A DNA stretch of 64,000 nucleotides from Phyto melanocephala (GCA_941918925.1 OW799235.1:47061701-47125700), one strand, 5' to 3'. Shown: positions 31,641-43,920, numbered from the stretch's first letter. Notes: a model not told the origin generated them from the letters alone. Numbers and translations are program-made.

Positions 31641-31967
31641 CGTAGCAAAGACAATTGCTGTCGTATTTGCTAGTTCACATACCATTACAAATAACAATCA
31701 TAGACTCGATTGTTCCAAGATACATTATTTGTCCATGTGTGTAAAATATAATACATCACCTAGTTTAGATGGTATTAACAACATAATATTTAAAAATGTG
31801 TCCAATAACTATTTTGAAATCTTAAGTAAACTATTTAACTTTTTATATATTAATTTGGCCAATATTTAAGTTTTGTTTTGTTAGTGTTTTATATATATAA
31901 GCAAATAGGACCTAATGTTATTAATGTAAATGTAATGCATTAATGTTTTTAAAATGGCTAAGGTGGT
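31640..31967 (+). pseudogene. jockey-clade LINE reverse transcriptase, left part
   Basis: The frame 31636-31869 reads VAKTIAVVFASSHTITNN and YNTSPSLDGINNIIFKNVSN, typical of the approach to the reverse-transcriptase fingers in jockey-type LINEs. It ends with LSKLFNFLY. After 75 bp of unassigned sequence, AAAATGGCTAAGGTGGT at 31951-31967 encodes the next block. The element then stops at the RTE insertion and resumes at 35275. Confidence 0.7.
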
Positions 31968-32360
31968 CCGCCTGCCATCTCTGATGGAAGCACAGCTGAG
32001 TGCTATCGGGCGCGTCCACAGGTTGCGGATCGTGGAAAGTTCCGTAGGTATACGGAACAGCTGCAAATGCAGCCGCGGACAATCATCGGTTCCGAGAGGA
32101 GAGTCTCAGAGGGTTTCCGGGTGGCGCCGGACTCCCAACAAGTTTTGAGTGCCAATGATACTCGGAACGTCAAGGCGAGAGATTGGCGCCTTTAAATAAT
32201 CAACTGCCACCAACAGCCCGCCTGGAGGCCATGCTGGCAGCCCCAGCTCCAGGATCGGATGCAGAAGCCCAATCAGCTACTCATCTTAAAACAAATGATT
32301 ACCGAAACCTCAAACAATGTAAATGGAAAACAATCGATCCCTCTGATGACGACCTTCAGC
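31968..32360 (+). other. RTE 5' region with possible short ORF1
   Basis: Frame 32183-32365 encodes MAPLNNQLPPTARLEAMLAA followed by an alanine/proline-rich stretch. RTE elements often have a short, poorly conserved first ORF or leader here. The frame at 31954-32148 crosses the element border and is not a real start. Confidence 0.4.
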
Positions 32361-35239
32361 TTTAAACAACGGACACGATTTGGAACTCGGAACGTGAGGA
32401 CGCTTTTAGATTCTTCGAAGCTTACGCAGGTCTGCAGGGAAGCAAAAACTTACAACCTCGCCTTCCTAGGACTTTGTGAACCCAGATGGCCGGATTCAGG
32501 AGAGTTCTCAACATCTGATAATTTTACCATGATCTACTCTGGCAAACCAGCCGACCAACAACGGTCTAGTGGAGTGGGGATACCACTAAGCAGGGAAGCG
32601 CGAAATGCGATGATAGACTGGCACCCATATTCTGACAGAATAATTACAGCACGACTCCGAACACGCGCTCGAAACATCACATGTATACAATGTTATGCAC
32701 CCACAGAAACTTCTGACACTAGCCAGAGTAACCTCAACTGCACACAGGGGTGATATATTATTGGTGATGGGTGATTTTAACGCTCAAGTGGGCAACGATA
32801 ACTCAAATCGAGAACCAGCTATGGGCGTCCATGGCATAGGAAGAATGACCGAAAATGGAGAGTTGTTTACAGAAATGTGTTTGGGCAACAAACTGGTTAT
32901 AAATAGGTGGCACAATTTTTCCACACAGAAAAGTCCACAAAGCCACGTGGGTATCACCTGACCATCGAACAGAAAACCAGATCGACCATATCGCTATTAG
33001 TAGGACATGGCGTGGCTCCCTACTAGATGTGCGAAATAAACGCGGTGCTGACTGTTCCAGTGACCACCATCTCCTTGTGGGTACCATCACACTAAAAGTT
33101 GCGGCGGTGAAGACGGGTATTCAAGCCCACAGAAAATTTGATGTACAGAAGCTAAATGACCCCAACGTCAAAACTACCTACACCCAGGCCTTGAGAAACT
33201 CAGCAGAAACCAACCAAAATCTTACTGACGAATTTGAGAATGTGAGGGACCTTATATGTGATGCGGCAGCAAAATATATTGGATACAAAATCCCCGAAAG
33301 AAAGCCGTGGATATCCGATACAAGGTGGAATTTCATAACCACGAGGAAAGAAATCAAGTCTCAAATGAATAATGCCAGAACAAGTTTGGAAAAATCCAGA
33401 CTCCAGGCCAACTACAGCTTTTTTAACAGAGAAGTTAAGCGTAGCGCGCGTAGAGACAAACGTAAATGGGTGGAAAACCTTGCCATAGAAGAACAAACTG
33501 CAGCCGAGTCAGGTAGAACACGAGACATATTTAAAACAATAAAAAAACTTACTAATAAAAAATTTAATTCGTCAAAACCGCTACGAAACAGCAACGGCTA
33601 TCCCACCACCTCAAAAAATACTCAGCTTCAAATTTGGACACATCATTATGCCAACATGCTGTCATCGGACATGCCCATTCCACATCCAATATGCAATTGC
33701 ACTACCCATACCGAGAGGGCCGACATACCCGTATCCACCCCTACAGTAGAAGAAATAGTTGACGCTATACACGCCCTTAAAAACCACAAGCCTCCAGGAC
33801 CTGACAACATCAATCCTGAGCTGTTAAAAGTAGACCCCCAAACAAGTGTCTTCCTGCTCCAGAATGTGGTAAAAAGATTGTGGGACAACAATGAGCTTTC
33901 CGACGAATTGAAAGAGGGCCTGATCATCAACATACCGAAGAAAGGAGATCTTACAGAGTGTAGAAACAGGAGAGGAATAACACTTCTAAGCATGATAAAC
34001 AAGATAATCGCTAATATTATCAATAGAAGACTTTCCGACTCCCTTGACAAAGAGTTTCGTTGTGAACAGGCGGGTTTTAGATCACAAAAGTCTTGCTTAG
34101 ATCATATAAACAGCCTCCGTATTATAATTGAGCAGTCAGTCGAATGGAGATCGCCCCTTTATCTAGTCTTTATAGATTTCGAAAAAGCATTTGACACACT
34201 CTCACACGATGCCATTTGGAAAGCACTGACCTGTAAAGGCGTTCCTAGGAAAATAATTGAGATCATTCAGGAGTTGTACAGAAACGCAAATTGTCGTATA
34301 CTACACCAAAACGCAATAAGCGACAAAGTTTCTGTTAAAGCGGGCGTGCGTCAAGGCTGCATATTGTCACCGTTACTTTTTAACGTTGTGCTGGACATCG
34401 TTATGAAAAATGCAACGGCCAACAACAGAGGCATAATGTGGAGACTTGGTGAGCGTTTGGCCGATCTTGAATATGCCGACGACATATGCCTTCTAACACA
34501 TAGTCACTCCGACATGTTAGAAAGCCTAAAAATGGTAGAGTCAGAAGCTGCAAAGGCAGGCCTCAAAATAAATATTCCTAAGACAAAAGCCATGAGAATA
34601 AATTCCACATGTAACAGACCATTTTCCATCCAAAACACTCAAATCCAGGATGTTAACACTTTTTGCTACTTGGGTAGTATCATAACAACGACCGGATGAT
34701 CTTCTGATGATGTACTGAATCGCACTATGAAAGCCCGACAAGCGTTCGGCCAACTCAGCACAGTGTGGAAATCACCAGTCATCTCCACCCACACAAAAAT
34801 CAACATCTTCAATTCATGTGTGAAATCGGTTCTTCTCTATGGGTGCGAAACGTGGAACATGGCTACCAAAGATGCGAACAACCTGCAAGTCTTCGTCAAC
34901 AAATGCCTGAGAAGAATATTAAAAATTTTCTGGCCCAACAGGATATCCAATGTACAACTCTGGAAACGCACTCACCAGAATCAAATACAAATCGAAGTGT
35001 TAAGAAGGAAATGGCGCTGGATTGGCCATGCACTGCGAAGATCTCCAGATGATGTAACCCGTAATGCTATAGACTGGAATCCACAGGGTAGTAGAAGAAG
35101 AGGACGTCCAGCACACACTTGGCGAAGACAGCTAGACTCAGAAGCGTTGGGAGCAGGCAAAACCTGGAACGAAATAAAGAACCTTGCACCAAGCAGAAAC
35201 GAATGGCGAAACTTTGTTGAGGCCCTATGCTCCTTATAG
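32360..35239 (+). pseudogene. RTE endonuclease and reverse transcriptase
   Basis: The protein nicks target DNA and copies the element RNA into it. The endonuclease opens FGTRNVRTLLDSSKLTQVC, then GLCEPRWPDSGEF, ILLVMGDFNAQVGND, ENQIDHIAI and GADCSSDHHLLVGT with the catalytic His. Reverse-transcriptase blocks are NHKPPGPDNINPELLK, RNRRGITLLSMINKI, FIDFEKAFDTLSHD, AGVRQGCILSPLLFN and the catalytic LEYADDICLLT. The C-terminus has NKCLRRILKIFWPNRIS, RRKWRWIGHALRRS and RRRGRPAHTWRRQL. The last three blocks are hallmarks of RTE elements such as schistosome SR2. Frameshifts fall near 32745 and 32955; a TGA at 34697-34699 is in frame. Confidence 0.88.
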
Positions 35240-35251
35240 GAACTAAAGGAA

Positions 35252-35274
35252 CCAATAATAATAATAATAATAAA
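35252..35274 (+). repeat. (AAT)n tail of the RTE LINE
   Basis: About six AAT units end the RTE element immediately before the right copy of its target duplication. Short simple-repeat tails instead of poly(A) are normal for RTE elements. Confidence 0.85.
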
Positions 35275-35282
35275 AAGGTGGT

Positions 35283-35710
35283 TCCAATCTATAAATCTAG
35301 AAAAGATCCTAAATTACCCTCCAGCTACAGGCCAATTACCCTTTTAAACAATTTGGATAAGGTGTTTGAAAAAATTATTAACACCAGATTTTTTTTATTT
35401 TTCAAATTTCAACAATCTTATTAATTGGGAACAATTTGGTTTCCGAAAAGAGCACTGCCCTGTACATAAGGTAAAATTAGTTTTAAGCATACTTGAAAGT
35501 AATAAAAGTAATCGGAAGATTACTGGAGTCGGTATTCTTGATATTGAGAATTCTGTTGATTAAATCTGACATGATGGACTAGTCTATAAGTATCTGTTTA
35601 TAAAAATTTCTAGTACAAGGCAAATACTTGCGGGCCTTTCTCAAGGATCGATATTATCTGTTATTATGCATAACGCCGTTAATAATGCATGTTATATATT
35701 TTAAAAAATA
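35283..35710 (+). pseudogene. jockey-clade LINE reverse transcriptase, right part
   Basis: Downstream of the RTE, frames read PIYKSRKDPKLPSSYRPITL and LLNNLDKVFEKIINTR, then WEQFGFRKEHCPVHKVKLVL and VGILDIENSVD, where the catalytic-block AFD has decayed. Near 35635 LAGLSQGSILSVIMHN follows. The YADD motif and everything beyond are missing. This is the direct continuation of the fragment at 31640-31967. Confidence 0.72.
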
Positions 35711-35923
35711 AAGTCTAAAGATCTTAACAATTATTGCTTTTTGTTTAAATTTTCTTTAATAAATGTTTAAATAATATATATGGAACTTTTAAGTCGTTAA
35801 ATTTTATTCCACGAAAAGTTTAGTCAGTTCCGTATAGATAGATATAGATATATAGATATTATATATAGCATGGAAGGGTGGATATGATGAGAAAAGTAAT
35901 AACACCTAATACCTCCATATTAT

Positions 35924-36178
35924 ATATCTGTGGCTTGGAGCTAAAAGGGCCAATGTCAAAATATTTACTTTTGAGAAAGTTGGAATTGAACTTAAACTTT
36001 TATAGATGCTTTCATAGTGACATTGGCCAGCATTTTATTTATGAAGCTGTTCTGGGTTAAGTATGACTTTAGCTGTTTTACCATAATTAAATAGAGCAAG
36101 AAAACAAATCTAATGCAATGATTAACTCAAAAGAGCAATAAAGTGACATTGGCCCTTTTAGCTCCAAGCCACAGATAT
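35924..36178. mobile_element. MITE with perfect 35-bp inverted repeats
   Basis: ATATCTGTGGCTTGGAGCTA continuing to AATGTCA (35924-35958) is repeated exactly in reverse complement at 36144-36178. The 255-bp element is non-coding. Perfect arms suggest recent activity or recent homogenisation. I could not define the target duplication with certainty. Confidence 0.85.
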
Positions 36179-36179
36179 T

Positions 36180-37380
36180 TTACGTTGATTTCGTTGTTGT
36201 TATTGTTGTTTTCGTTAACGTTATCAATATGTGGGCTTACTGTTTCCTACAGTTTAATTGATATGAAGATAGCTGAAAAATATTCTAAGGAAAACAAGAA
36301 TCCACTTTATTTACCTTAACACGGCAAGGCAACTACGCAGTCTTATTTTGCAGAACGTTTTATTTCGGCCGTGCCGAATTTGATAATACCTTTCACTATC
36401 ATGATTTTATATAGAAGCCGTTGTATTTTGGTGCTTATATCTCAGTCAGTTTTATTTTTGCCTATAACTTTGCCGACTAGTGACCGATTTGTACAAAATT
36501 TTTCAAGAATGTCTCCAGAGACAAATATATGTATAAACATTCACAAGCGTGTCTATAATTTATCCCATAGTCAAAAAATTTTTGTGGTCAAAAAATATAT
36601 GTCGTTCGCAAGCACCTTTACTCGATCCTACAGTCCTACAACTAAAAAAAAAGTGTATTCATTCTTAAAATAAAACGTGCTTGCTTTGCCACACATACTG
36701 TTGAATGTGAGTGATGTGTTTTGCTTCAAATGTGGCAATAAAAATTTAAATTTTAGAAAAAAATCCTAATATTTTATAATTTGTAATAAGTGCTTGTTTA
36801 ATAAAAAAAAAATATTAAAAACACTAATATTTAAAATTTAACATTTATGAGATTAAACTATCCGGCGAACAATAGAGTCAACACTTATATTCTAAAAAGA
36901 AGTGAAAATAATTCACACAATTTAAATTATAATACTGTGAAGGTTTCAGATTTTTTTAAATAATAGAATCAATTTTAAAATTAAAGCACGCACATTGTTA
37001 ACGTTAGCAGATGGACTAACTAACCATATTATATTAAAAACAAATTTGGACTACGTTGAAAAAATGTACTCACTATATGTTAGGGATGCCAAACGAAACT
37101 GATTTTTTCAATTTTCTCGGATTCGGGATTTTTCCGGATATCGGAATTTACTATTTTTACGTGCATGTATTACAAACACAATTTATTGATATAATTTTAA
37201 TTTTTTTTTAATAAAATTACAAAAATAATAAAAAGGTTCATCGAATTTGAGTAAAGTAATTTATATACATAATTAATTCATATAAAAGGTTTTCCAATAA
37301 GAGTGATATGATTTCTTAAAAAAAAACCCAACCTTTTGTAAAGGAAATTCAAAAGATTTCAATAAATGTGAAGTCCAATC
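36180..37380. other. AT-rich DNA with a short dispersed-repeat scrap
   Basis: TTTCGGCCGTGCCGAATTTG at about 36363 is a scrap of the dispersed family described at 37594. The rest shows no gene. A 100-codon frame at 36371-36673 is read through that repeat and looks incidental. Confidence 0.5.
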
Positions 37381-37384
37381 GATA

Positions 37385-37560
37385 AAATTAAGTTCTAAAT
37401 AAACGCCATTCAAATTGCCTCCACGACTTCTTCTGCGGAAACGAATTCGATGAACCCCATTTTCGAGCAGTTTTTCCACTAAATCAAGTCGTACGTCATG
37501 AATGGCACGTTCAATATTGACTTGTAAAGCTTGAAGACAGTCTGGCTTGTTTCTTAATTA
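37385..37560 (-). pseudogene. mariner-like transposase C-terminal fragment
   Basis: The minus strand reads DCLQALQVNIERAIHDVRLD and LVEKLLENGVHRIRFRRRSR followed by GGNLNGVYLEL. This pattern (an alpha-helical tail ending in R-x-SRG-x-x-LN-x-V) is the usual end of rosa-like and related mariner transposases. The catalytic part is absent. The frame at 37479-37273 runs past the natural end into flanking sequence. Confidence 0.5.
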
Positions 37561-37593
37561 AAAACCTTAAACATTATTAAAATATAATATAAT

Positions 37594-38247
37594 AACAAGT
37601 AACAGTGCTATATTCGGCCGTGCCGAATCTTATATACCCTTCACAACGTGTACTCATGCAATAACAATTGTTTGTATCACCATTTATCTCATATAAAATA
37701 CATACGTACATACATGTAAAACCATACAAAAAAAAATTACAAAAAAAAAATATATAAAAAATAAAAAAAAAATAAAAAAAATTTACAAAAAAATAATTAA
37801 AAAAAAAATCAAAAAAAAATTAAAAAAAATTAAAAAAAAAAAAAAATATTAATAATAATAAATTTTTTTTTTTGGCTCAGCTGGAACTCGATGCCACGTT
37901 TACTTTAACCAGTATGTATGTAGGTTGTTGTTGTGATTGTGAAAAAAAACGAGGTGGTCGTGGTTTTTTGCTCATATCTCAGAAAGTTATGGGGCGATTG
38001 TGCTGAATTTCAATAACGATTCATTCCTGGATATTTACAAGAGATTGATACCATATACAGATCTAAAAAACATATAGTTGCTTCTAAAAGTTGATTTCAA
38101 CCAACACACGGACAGACGGTCAGGGCTTAATCGACTCCTCTATTCATAAGCTTTATATGGGGGGTCGAAAATGAAAATTGTAGAAATTACAAACGGAATG
38201 ACAAACCTATATATACCCTTGTACACCACAGGTGAAGGGTATAAAAA
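37594..38247 (+). mobile_element. dispersed inverted-end repeat, full-length copy
   Basis: It starts ACAAGTAACAGTGCTATATT and contains the palindromic ATTCGGCCGTGCCGAAT. It ends CACCACAGGTGAAGGGTATA near 38247. TATACCCTTCAC at the left and GTGAAGGGTATA at the right are inverted. Interior landmarks are a variable poly(A) tract, CGAGGTGGTCGTGG and GGGGGGTCGAAAATG. No protein is encoded. Confidence 0.75.
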
Positions 38248-38970
38248 GGCAAACAATTACTACAATTTACAGTTAAAGGATAAAAACTGAAGAATTTGTA
38301 TGTTGAATTGAAATATTTCAGCCCTAGGATAATTTATAGAAGAAAATTCGGAAAAAGATGGGCAATTAAATCGTTTTGTGTGACCTTAGACTAAGTAATT
38401 TTTTAAAATACAATGATGTTTTAATGAACATTGAAATTTTGTTTATTCGTTCCCGCATAACTTTTTGAAAATAAAATTATGATTACTGACTTCAATAAAT
38501 TCGCGCAAAGTTCTCTTATTTATTTCATATTACTTAATATCTCTTTGCTAATAATGCATACTTTGTTTTTTTAATTATTCAAAAGCAAATTCACAAAAAC
38601 AATTGATTTAATTTTGCCAATAAGGCACGATAGTGTGACTGTATTTTAGTAATTAATGTCGCAATTGAGTTTTGACCGATATGAGCCGAAAAAAATTGTC
38701 ACAATATGTGACGATAATGGGACTGCTCAAAAATACATCGTGCAACTTTTTTAAATGTGTACCGATTGAGCATGATAAAAATCGGTACACATTGTGCTAT
38801 TATGTATGTTCATTGAGAATACAGACTTTGTTATCAACGTCCAGCTTAACTACTTAGTCTGATTGGAATACTGAACTTTATAAGATATTATGTCTTGTCG
38901 TATAAGGAAGTAAACTTAATTAATAAATACAAATTACAAGTTCGCAAATGTTTGGCAGTTCAAAGCACAT
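38248..38970. other. AT-rich DNA, nothing recognised
   Basis: A short direct echo of ATGTGTACCGATTGAGCATG and its near-inverted AATCGGTACACATTGTG (38752-38801) could form a small hairpin. Otherwise nothing is supported. Confidence 0.4.
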
Positions 38971-38973
38971 TTA

Positions 38974-39230
38974 AAACAAGTAAGAGCGCTATATTCGGCC
39001 GTGCCGAATCTTATATACCCTTCACAACGTGTAGTCATGCAATAACAGTAGTTTGTATCACCATCCCATATGAAATACGTACATACATATAAAAAATATA
39101 TATAAATAAAAACATTCCATTGTAAAATTATAAATTTACGTATGTATGTTAAAAAAAAAATAATAAAAAAAAAATTAAAAAAAATTTTTTTTTTAAAAAT
39201 TTAAAAAAAATAATTTAAATATATATAATA
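38974..39230 (+). mobile_element. dispersed repeat, left end only
   Basis: ACAAGTAAGAGCGCTATATT and the core palindrome are present, followed by poly(A). It is cut off where the next copy begins at 39231. Confidence 0.7.
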
Positions 39231-39983
39231 ACAAGTAACAGTGCTATATTCGGCCGTGCCGAATCTTATATACCCTTCACAACATGTAGTCATGCAATAA
39301 CAATTGTTTGTATCACCATTCATCTCATATCAAATACGTACATATGTATATACTGGTTAGAATAAATGTGGCATCGAATCCCAGCTGAGCCAAAAAAATT
39401 TTATTTTATATAATATATTATTTATATTTTTTTATTACTTTTTTTTTTTGTATTTTTTTTAATTTTTTAAAAAAATTTTTTTGAAAAAATTTTTAAAAAA
39501 TTTTTTAAAATTTTTTTTAAAATTATTTTAAATTTTTTTTTTTTATATTTTTTTATTATTTTTTTTTATTTTTAATATTTTTTCTTTTTGTAATTTTTTC
39601 TTTTTTTGTATGGTTTTTACATATATTTATGTATGTATGTTGTTGTTGTAATTGTGTAAAAAAACGAGGTGGTCGTGGTTTTTTGCTCATATCTCAGAAA
39701 GTTATTGGGCGATTGTGCTGAATTTCAATAGCGATTCATTCCTGAATATTTCCAAGAGATTGATACCATATAGAGATCTGAGGAACATATAGTTGCTTCT
39801 AAAAGTTGATTTCAACCAACACACGGACAGACGGGCAGACGGTCAGGGCTTAATCGACTCCTCTATTCATAAGCTTTCAGAAAATATATACTTTATGGGG
39901 TCGGAAATAAAAATTGTAGAAATTACAAACGGAATGACAAAGCTATATATACCCTTGTGCACCACAGGTGAAGGGTATAAAAA
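39231..39983 (+). mobile_element. dispersed repeat, full-length copy
   Basis: Left end ACAAGTAACAGTGCTATATT, then GTGGCATCGAATCCCAGCTG, a long poly(T)-rich tract, CGAGGTGGTCGTGG, GGACAGACGGGCAGACGGTC and the right end CAGGTGAAGGGTATAAAAA. It is slightly longer than the 37594 copy because of poly(T) expansion. Confidence 0.75.
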
Positions 39984-40199
39984 TGTTGCTACTTTTTTGT
40001 TATCAATAAAATCATTGTTATCAATATTATATATTTTTTTAAATCGTGTATGAACAATATACATGTCTTCGAAACTTTATAAAAAATGTGGTAGAAACTT
40101 TTAATAAGTATGACAAAAATATGTAATATAATTAGAAAAAAATATATTTAACCAAAAAGTTGAAATAAAGCACCATACGTCTACTATGTAACTGTGTGT

Positions 40200-40520
40200 A
40201 CACATCCGACGCCAACTTTGATTTTGAATTTTTTTATAGTTAACTGTATTATACTAGTCAAGCCCTTTAATTTGATATCTATATATTTGGAGTTAAAAAG
40301 ATTGTTCCGCTATTTTTTTCAGACGTCATCTTGGATTTTGCACTTTTTTAATAGTTTACTACATTGAACTGGTCAAGCCCCTATTATTTTATACCAATAT
40401 TATGGGGGTAGAGGGTAAAAAAGTTGTAACTACTATATTTGACTTATAAATTCGACATTTAATGCAGGACGCCATTTTGGATTTTTTCCTTTCATTTCAT
40501 TTGATTTCCATATTGGCTCT
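40200..40520. repeat. diverged tandem repeats of about 115 bp
   Basis: Three rough units each contain a GACGCCAACTTTGATTTTGA-like phrase, a TTTTTTAATAGTTTACTACA-like phrase and GGTCAAGCCC (near 40210, 40322 and 40470). The units are strongly diverged. Confidence 0.5.
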
Positions 40521-40976
40521 CTCGGGCGTATAGAAAAATATCGATTTCCGTCTGCAAATTTTAGGAAAAACACTGAAGCAATTGTACTTTGGTGCCTATA
40601 TCTTAGTTGGTTTTAAACCAATTTGTTATCTTTTCTTAAAAATTAAAATTATATTTTTCCTTGAAATCAACAAATTAACTAAAACAATTTAATAATTAGT
40701 TAAAATATCAATTTTAATTAATGCTGATGATGAAGAAAATAATTAATTAATAACTTTTAATAAAATTTTAATTGTATTAGAAAATTTTTTTATTTGATTT
40801 TTTTCAAATATTTCAATTAATTTTTTTAATTAATGTAATAATATTTAAGGTGGATAACAGGAAAGAAAAAGTAAAAAAACAGTTTTTATAAAAAATTTGA
40901 TTCAACTATGACTATGCAAATGTCAAAATCAGTCAACTGTTTATTTGTTCTCGATTCGTTAAACTATTTTACAACA

Positions 40977-43091
40977 AAACAAGTAAGAGCGCTATATTCG
41001 GCCGTGCCGAATCTTATATACCCTTCACAACGTGTAGTCATGCAATAACAGTAGTTTGTATCACCATTCATCCCATATGAAATACGTACATACATATATA
41101 AAAACATCCCATTGTAAAATTATAAATTTACGTATGTATGTTAAAAAATAAACATAAAAAAAATAGAATAAAAAAAAAAATTTAAAAAAAAAAGTTAAAA
41201 AAAACAAGTAACAGTGCTATATTCGGCCGTGCCGAATCTTATATACCCTTCACAACGTGTAGTCATGCAATAACAATTGTTTGTATCACCATTCATCCCA
41301 TATAAAATACGTACATATGTATATACTGGTTAGAATAAATGTGGCATCGAATCCCAGCTGAGCTAAAAAATTTTATTTTATTTTATTTAATATATTATTT
41401 ATATTTTATTATTTTTTTTTTATATTTTTTTTAAATTTTTTTAAAAAAATTTTTTAAATTTTTTTTAAACTTTTTTAAATTTTTTTTTGTAGTTTTTTTT
41501 ATTATTTTTTTCTTATTTTTAATATTTTTTTTTTTGTAATTTTTTTTGTTTGGTATATTTTTTACATGTATGTTTGTATGTATGTTGTTGTTGTAATTGT
41601 GAAAAAAAACGAGGTGGTCGTGGTTTTTTGATCATACCTCAGTTGTTTATGTACCGATGTTTCTGATTTTCAATACCGATATACTCCCGAATATTTCTGA
41701 TATTTTAATACCTCACCCGGGTCCATGCGATATCGGGGGGCTTCAAAAAATTGATTTCAACATACACACGGACAGACTGACAGAGCTTAATCGACTCCCT
41801 TATTCATAAGCTTTCATACAAACGTGTATACTGGTTAGAGAAAACGTGGCATCGAATCCCAGCTGAGCCAAAAAAAATTTTTTTTATTTTTTTTATACAA
41901 ATTTTTTTTTTTAATTTTTTTTTATTTAATAAATTATTTATATTTTTATAATAATTTTTTTTTTTTTTATTTTTTTTTTTAATTTTTTATTTTATTTTTT
42001 TTTTGCTTTATATTTATTACTAGCCAATCCCGGCGCGCGTTGTCACGCCCCTTCATGAATTTTAATCGCATTCTAAATTTTAATCGAATATCAAGTGCAA
42101 GGCTAAAAACTATAACTTTTTCTTTATGAGGGTGGCACTGCCCACTTTTCTAATTAAGAAACTGTATAGTCATGACAGCTCAATAAGTGTGCAAAGTTTC
42201 AGAAAAATCGGTCCAGTGTAAGAACCTCAAAATGATACCTTTTTTTAATGGGCGTGGCACTGCCCCCTTTTCTAAATACGAAACTGTATAGTCATGACAA
42301 CTCAATATGTGTGCAAAGTTTCAAAAAAATCGGTCCAGTGAAAGTACCTTAAAATGATACCTTTTTTTTAATGGGCATGACACTGCCCACTTTTCTAATG
42401 ACGAAAGTGTAAAGTCATGACATCTCAGTATGTTTGCAAAGTTTCAGAAAATTCGGTCCAGTGCAAGTAGCTAAATCTGATAACTAATTTTTTATGGGCG
42501 TGGCCCCGCCCACTTTTTCAATCACGAAATTATAAAGTCATGACAGCTCAATATGTGTGCAAAGTTTCAGAAAAATCGGTCGAGTGCAAATACCTCAAAA
42601 TGATAACTTTTTTTTATGGGCGTGGCACTGCCCACTTTTCTAATCACGAAATTATAAAGTCATGACAGCTTAGTGTGTGTGCAAAGTTTTAGAAAAATCG
42701 GTCCAGTGCAAGTACCTCAAACTTATAACTTTTTTTTTATGGGCGTGGCCCTGCCCACTTTTCTAATCACGAAATTATGAAGTCATGACAGCCCAATATG
42801 TGTGCAAAGTTTCAGTAAAATCCGTCCATTGCAAGTACCTCAAAATTAAAAATTTTTTATGGGCGTGGCCCCGCCCACTTTTTTTATCACGAAATTATTT
42901 AGTCATCAGAGCTCGATATGTGTGCAAAGTTTCAGAAAAATCGGTCAAGTGCAAGTAGCTAAAACTGATAAGTAATTTTTTATGGGCGTGGCCCCGCCCA
43001 CTTTTTTTCATCCATAAACACTCCCCGGTATGTGTACAATAACTTACCAAAGTTTGAGCCCGATCGGTTTTACAGTTTCAGAGTCTATAGC

Positions 43092-43136
<45 letters not shown>

Positions 43137-43412
43137 TTCACTTTTATATATATAGATATATATCTTAATTATTTTTTTTAAATTTTTTTTTAAATTTTTT
43201 TTTTAATTTTTTTTTAAATTTTTTTATTTTTTTAACATACATACGTAAATTTATAATTTTACAATGGGATGTTTTTATATATGTATGTTTTTTATATGTA
43301 TGTACGTATTTCATATGGGGAATGGTGATACAAACTACTGTGATTGCATGACTACACGTTGTGAAGGGTATATAAGATTCGGCATGGTCGAATATAGCGC
43401 TCTTACTTGCTT
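40977..43412. mobile_element. composite dispersed repeat with inverted ends and internal Helitron
   Basis: The left end at 40977 (ACAAGTAAGAGCGCTATATT) is matched by an inverted right end at 43260-43412. Inside are a second left end at 41204, two GTGGCATCGAATCCCAGCTG segments (41339 and 41846) and a minus-strand Helitron at 42020-43156. This resembles the arrangement at 21430-23476. Confidence 0.6.
42020..43156 (-). mobile_element. non-autonomous Helitron, 1137 bp
   Basis: The minus-strand 5' end TCTATATATATAAAAGTGAA is at 43156 and the 3' CTAG at 42020-42023, with A and T flanks. It contains about eight internal units of 115-125 bp, each with ATGGGCGTGGCNCNGCCCAC-like and GTGTGCAAAGTTTCAGAAAA phrases. 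It is the longest member of this family in the window, and the extra length comes from unit number. A (CA)n run at 43092-43132 lies near its 5' end. Confidence 0.85.
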
Positions 43413-43920
43413 AAACATACATCTTATTATTTGCTTTTATATTTCTTTAGACTGTTAGATAAATATTTTGAAAACAAATAAATAAAACTTGTAAGCTCTG
43501 TGTTTAATAAATTTTTTTATGATTAAAAAATATAATCTATTAAAATACACTTTAACACTATTTCTAAATTTTTTTTAATTAAAAATTTTTATTGACAAAA
43601 AGTTGTAAACAGACACACATACATAAAAAATATATAAATATTTTTTTTCTTTTGTGTTTTTTGCACTTCTTATTTTATTCTTATCGATCACTACATGAGA
43701 GAGTTGTACTTCAGTACAATTATAAAAATTGCTATAAAAGTTCACATTATTGACTGACTCCTGGCATTTCTGAAATTGTTTAATACATAAAAAGTATTGC
43801 AAAACATATATACGTAAGTATACGCGAATGAAAACATTCAACATAGATAAACCTTAACTTATTTAAAAGTGAATGACTACTTTTATTTCGCCTAGGCTTT
43901 CTTTCGATATCGTTAAATAA

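Larger units (their letters stand above)
31968..35274 (+). mobile_element. full-length RTE-clade LINE, 3.3 kb
   Basis: The insert begins CCGCCTGCCATCTCTGATGG and ends in an (AAT)n tail near 35252-35274. AAGGTGGT is present on both sides (31960-31967 and 35275-35282). The flanks rejoin a jockey reverse transcriptase, so both borders are well defined. A short 5' region precedes an endonuclease-reverse transcriptase ORF with only two frameshifts and one premature stop. Confidence 0.88.

Noticed and set aside
43575..43844. 89-codon minus-strand frame near the long inverted-repeat element
   Set aside because: No domain, no codon bias or splice context, and located in AT-rich flank.
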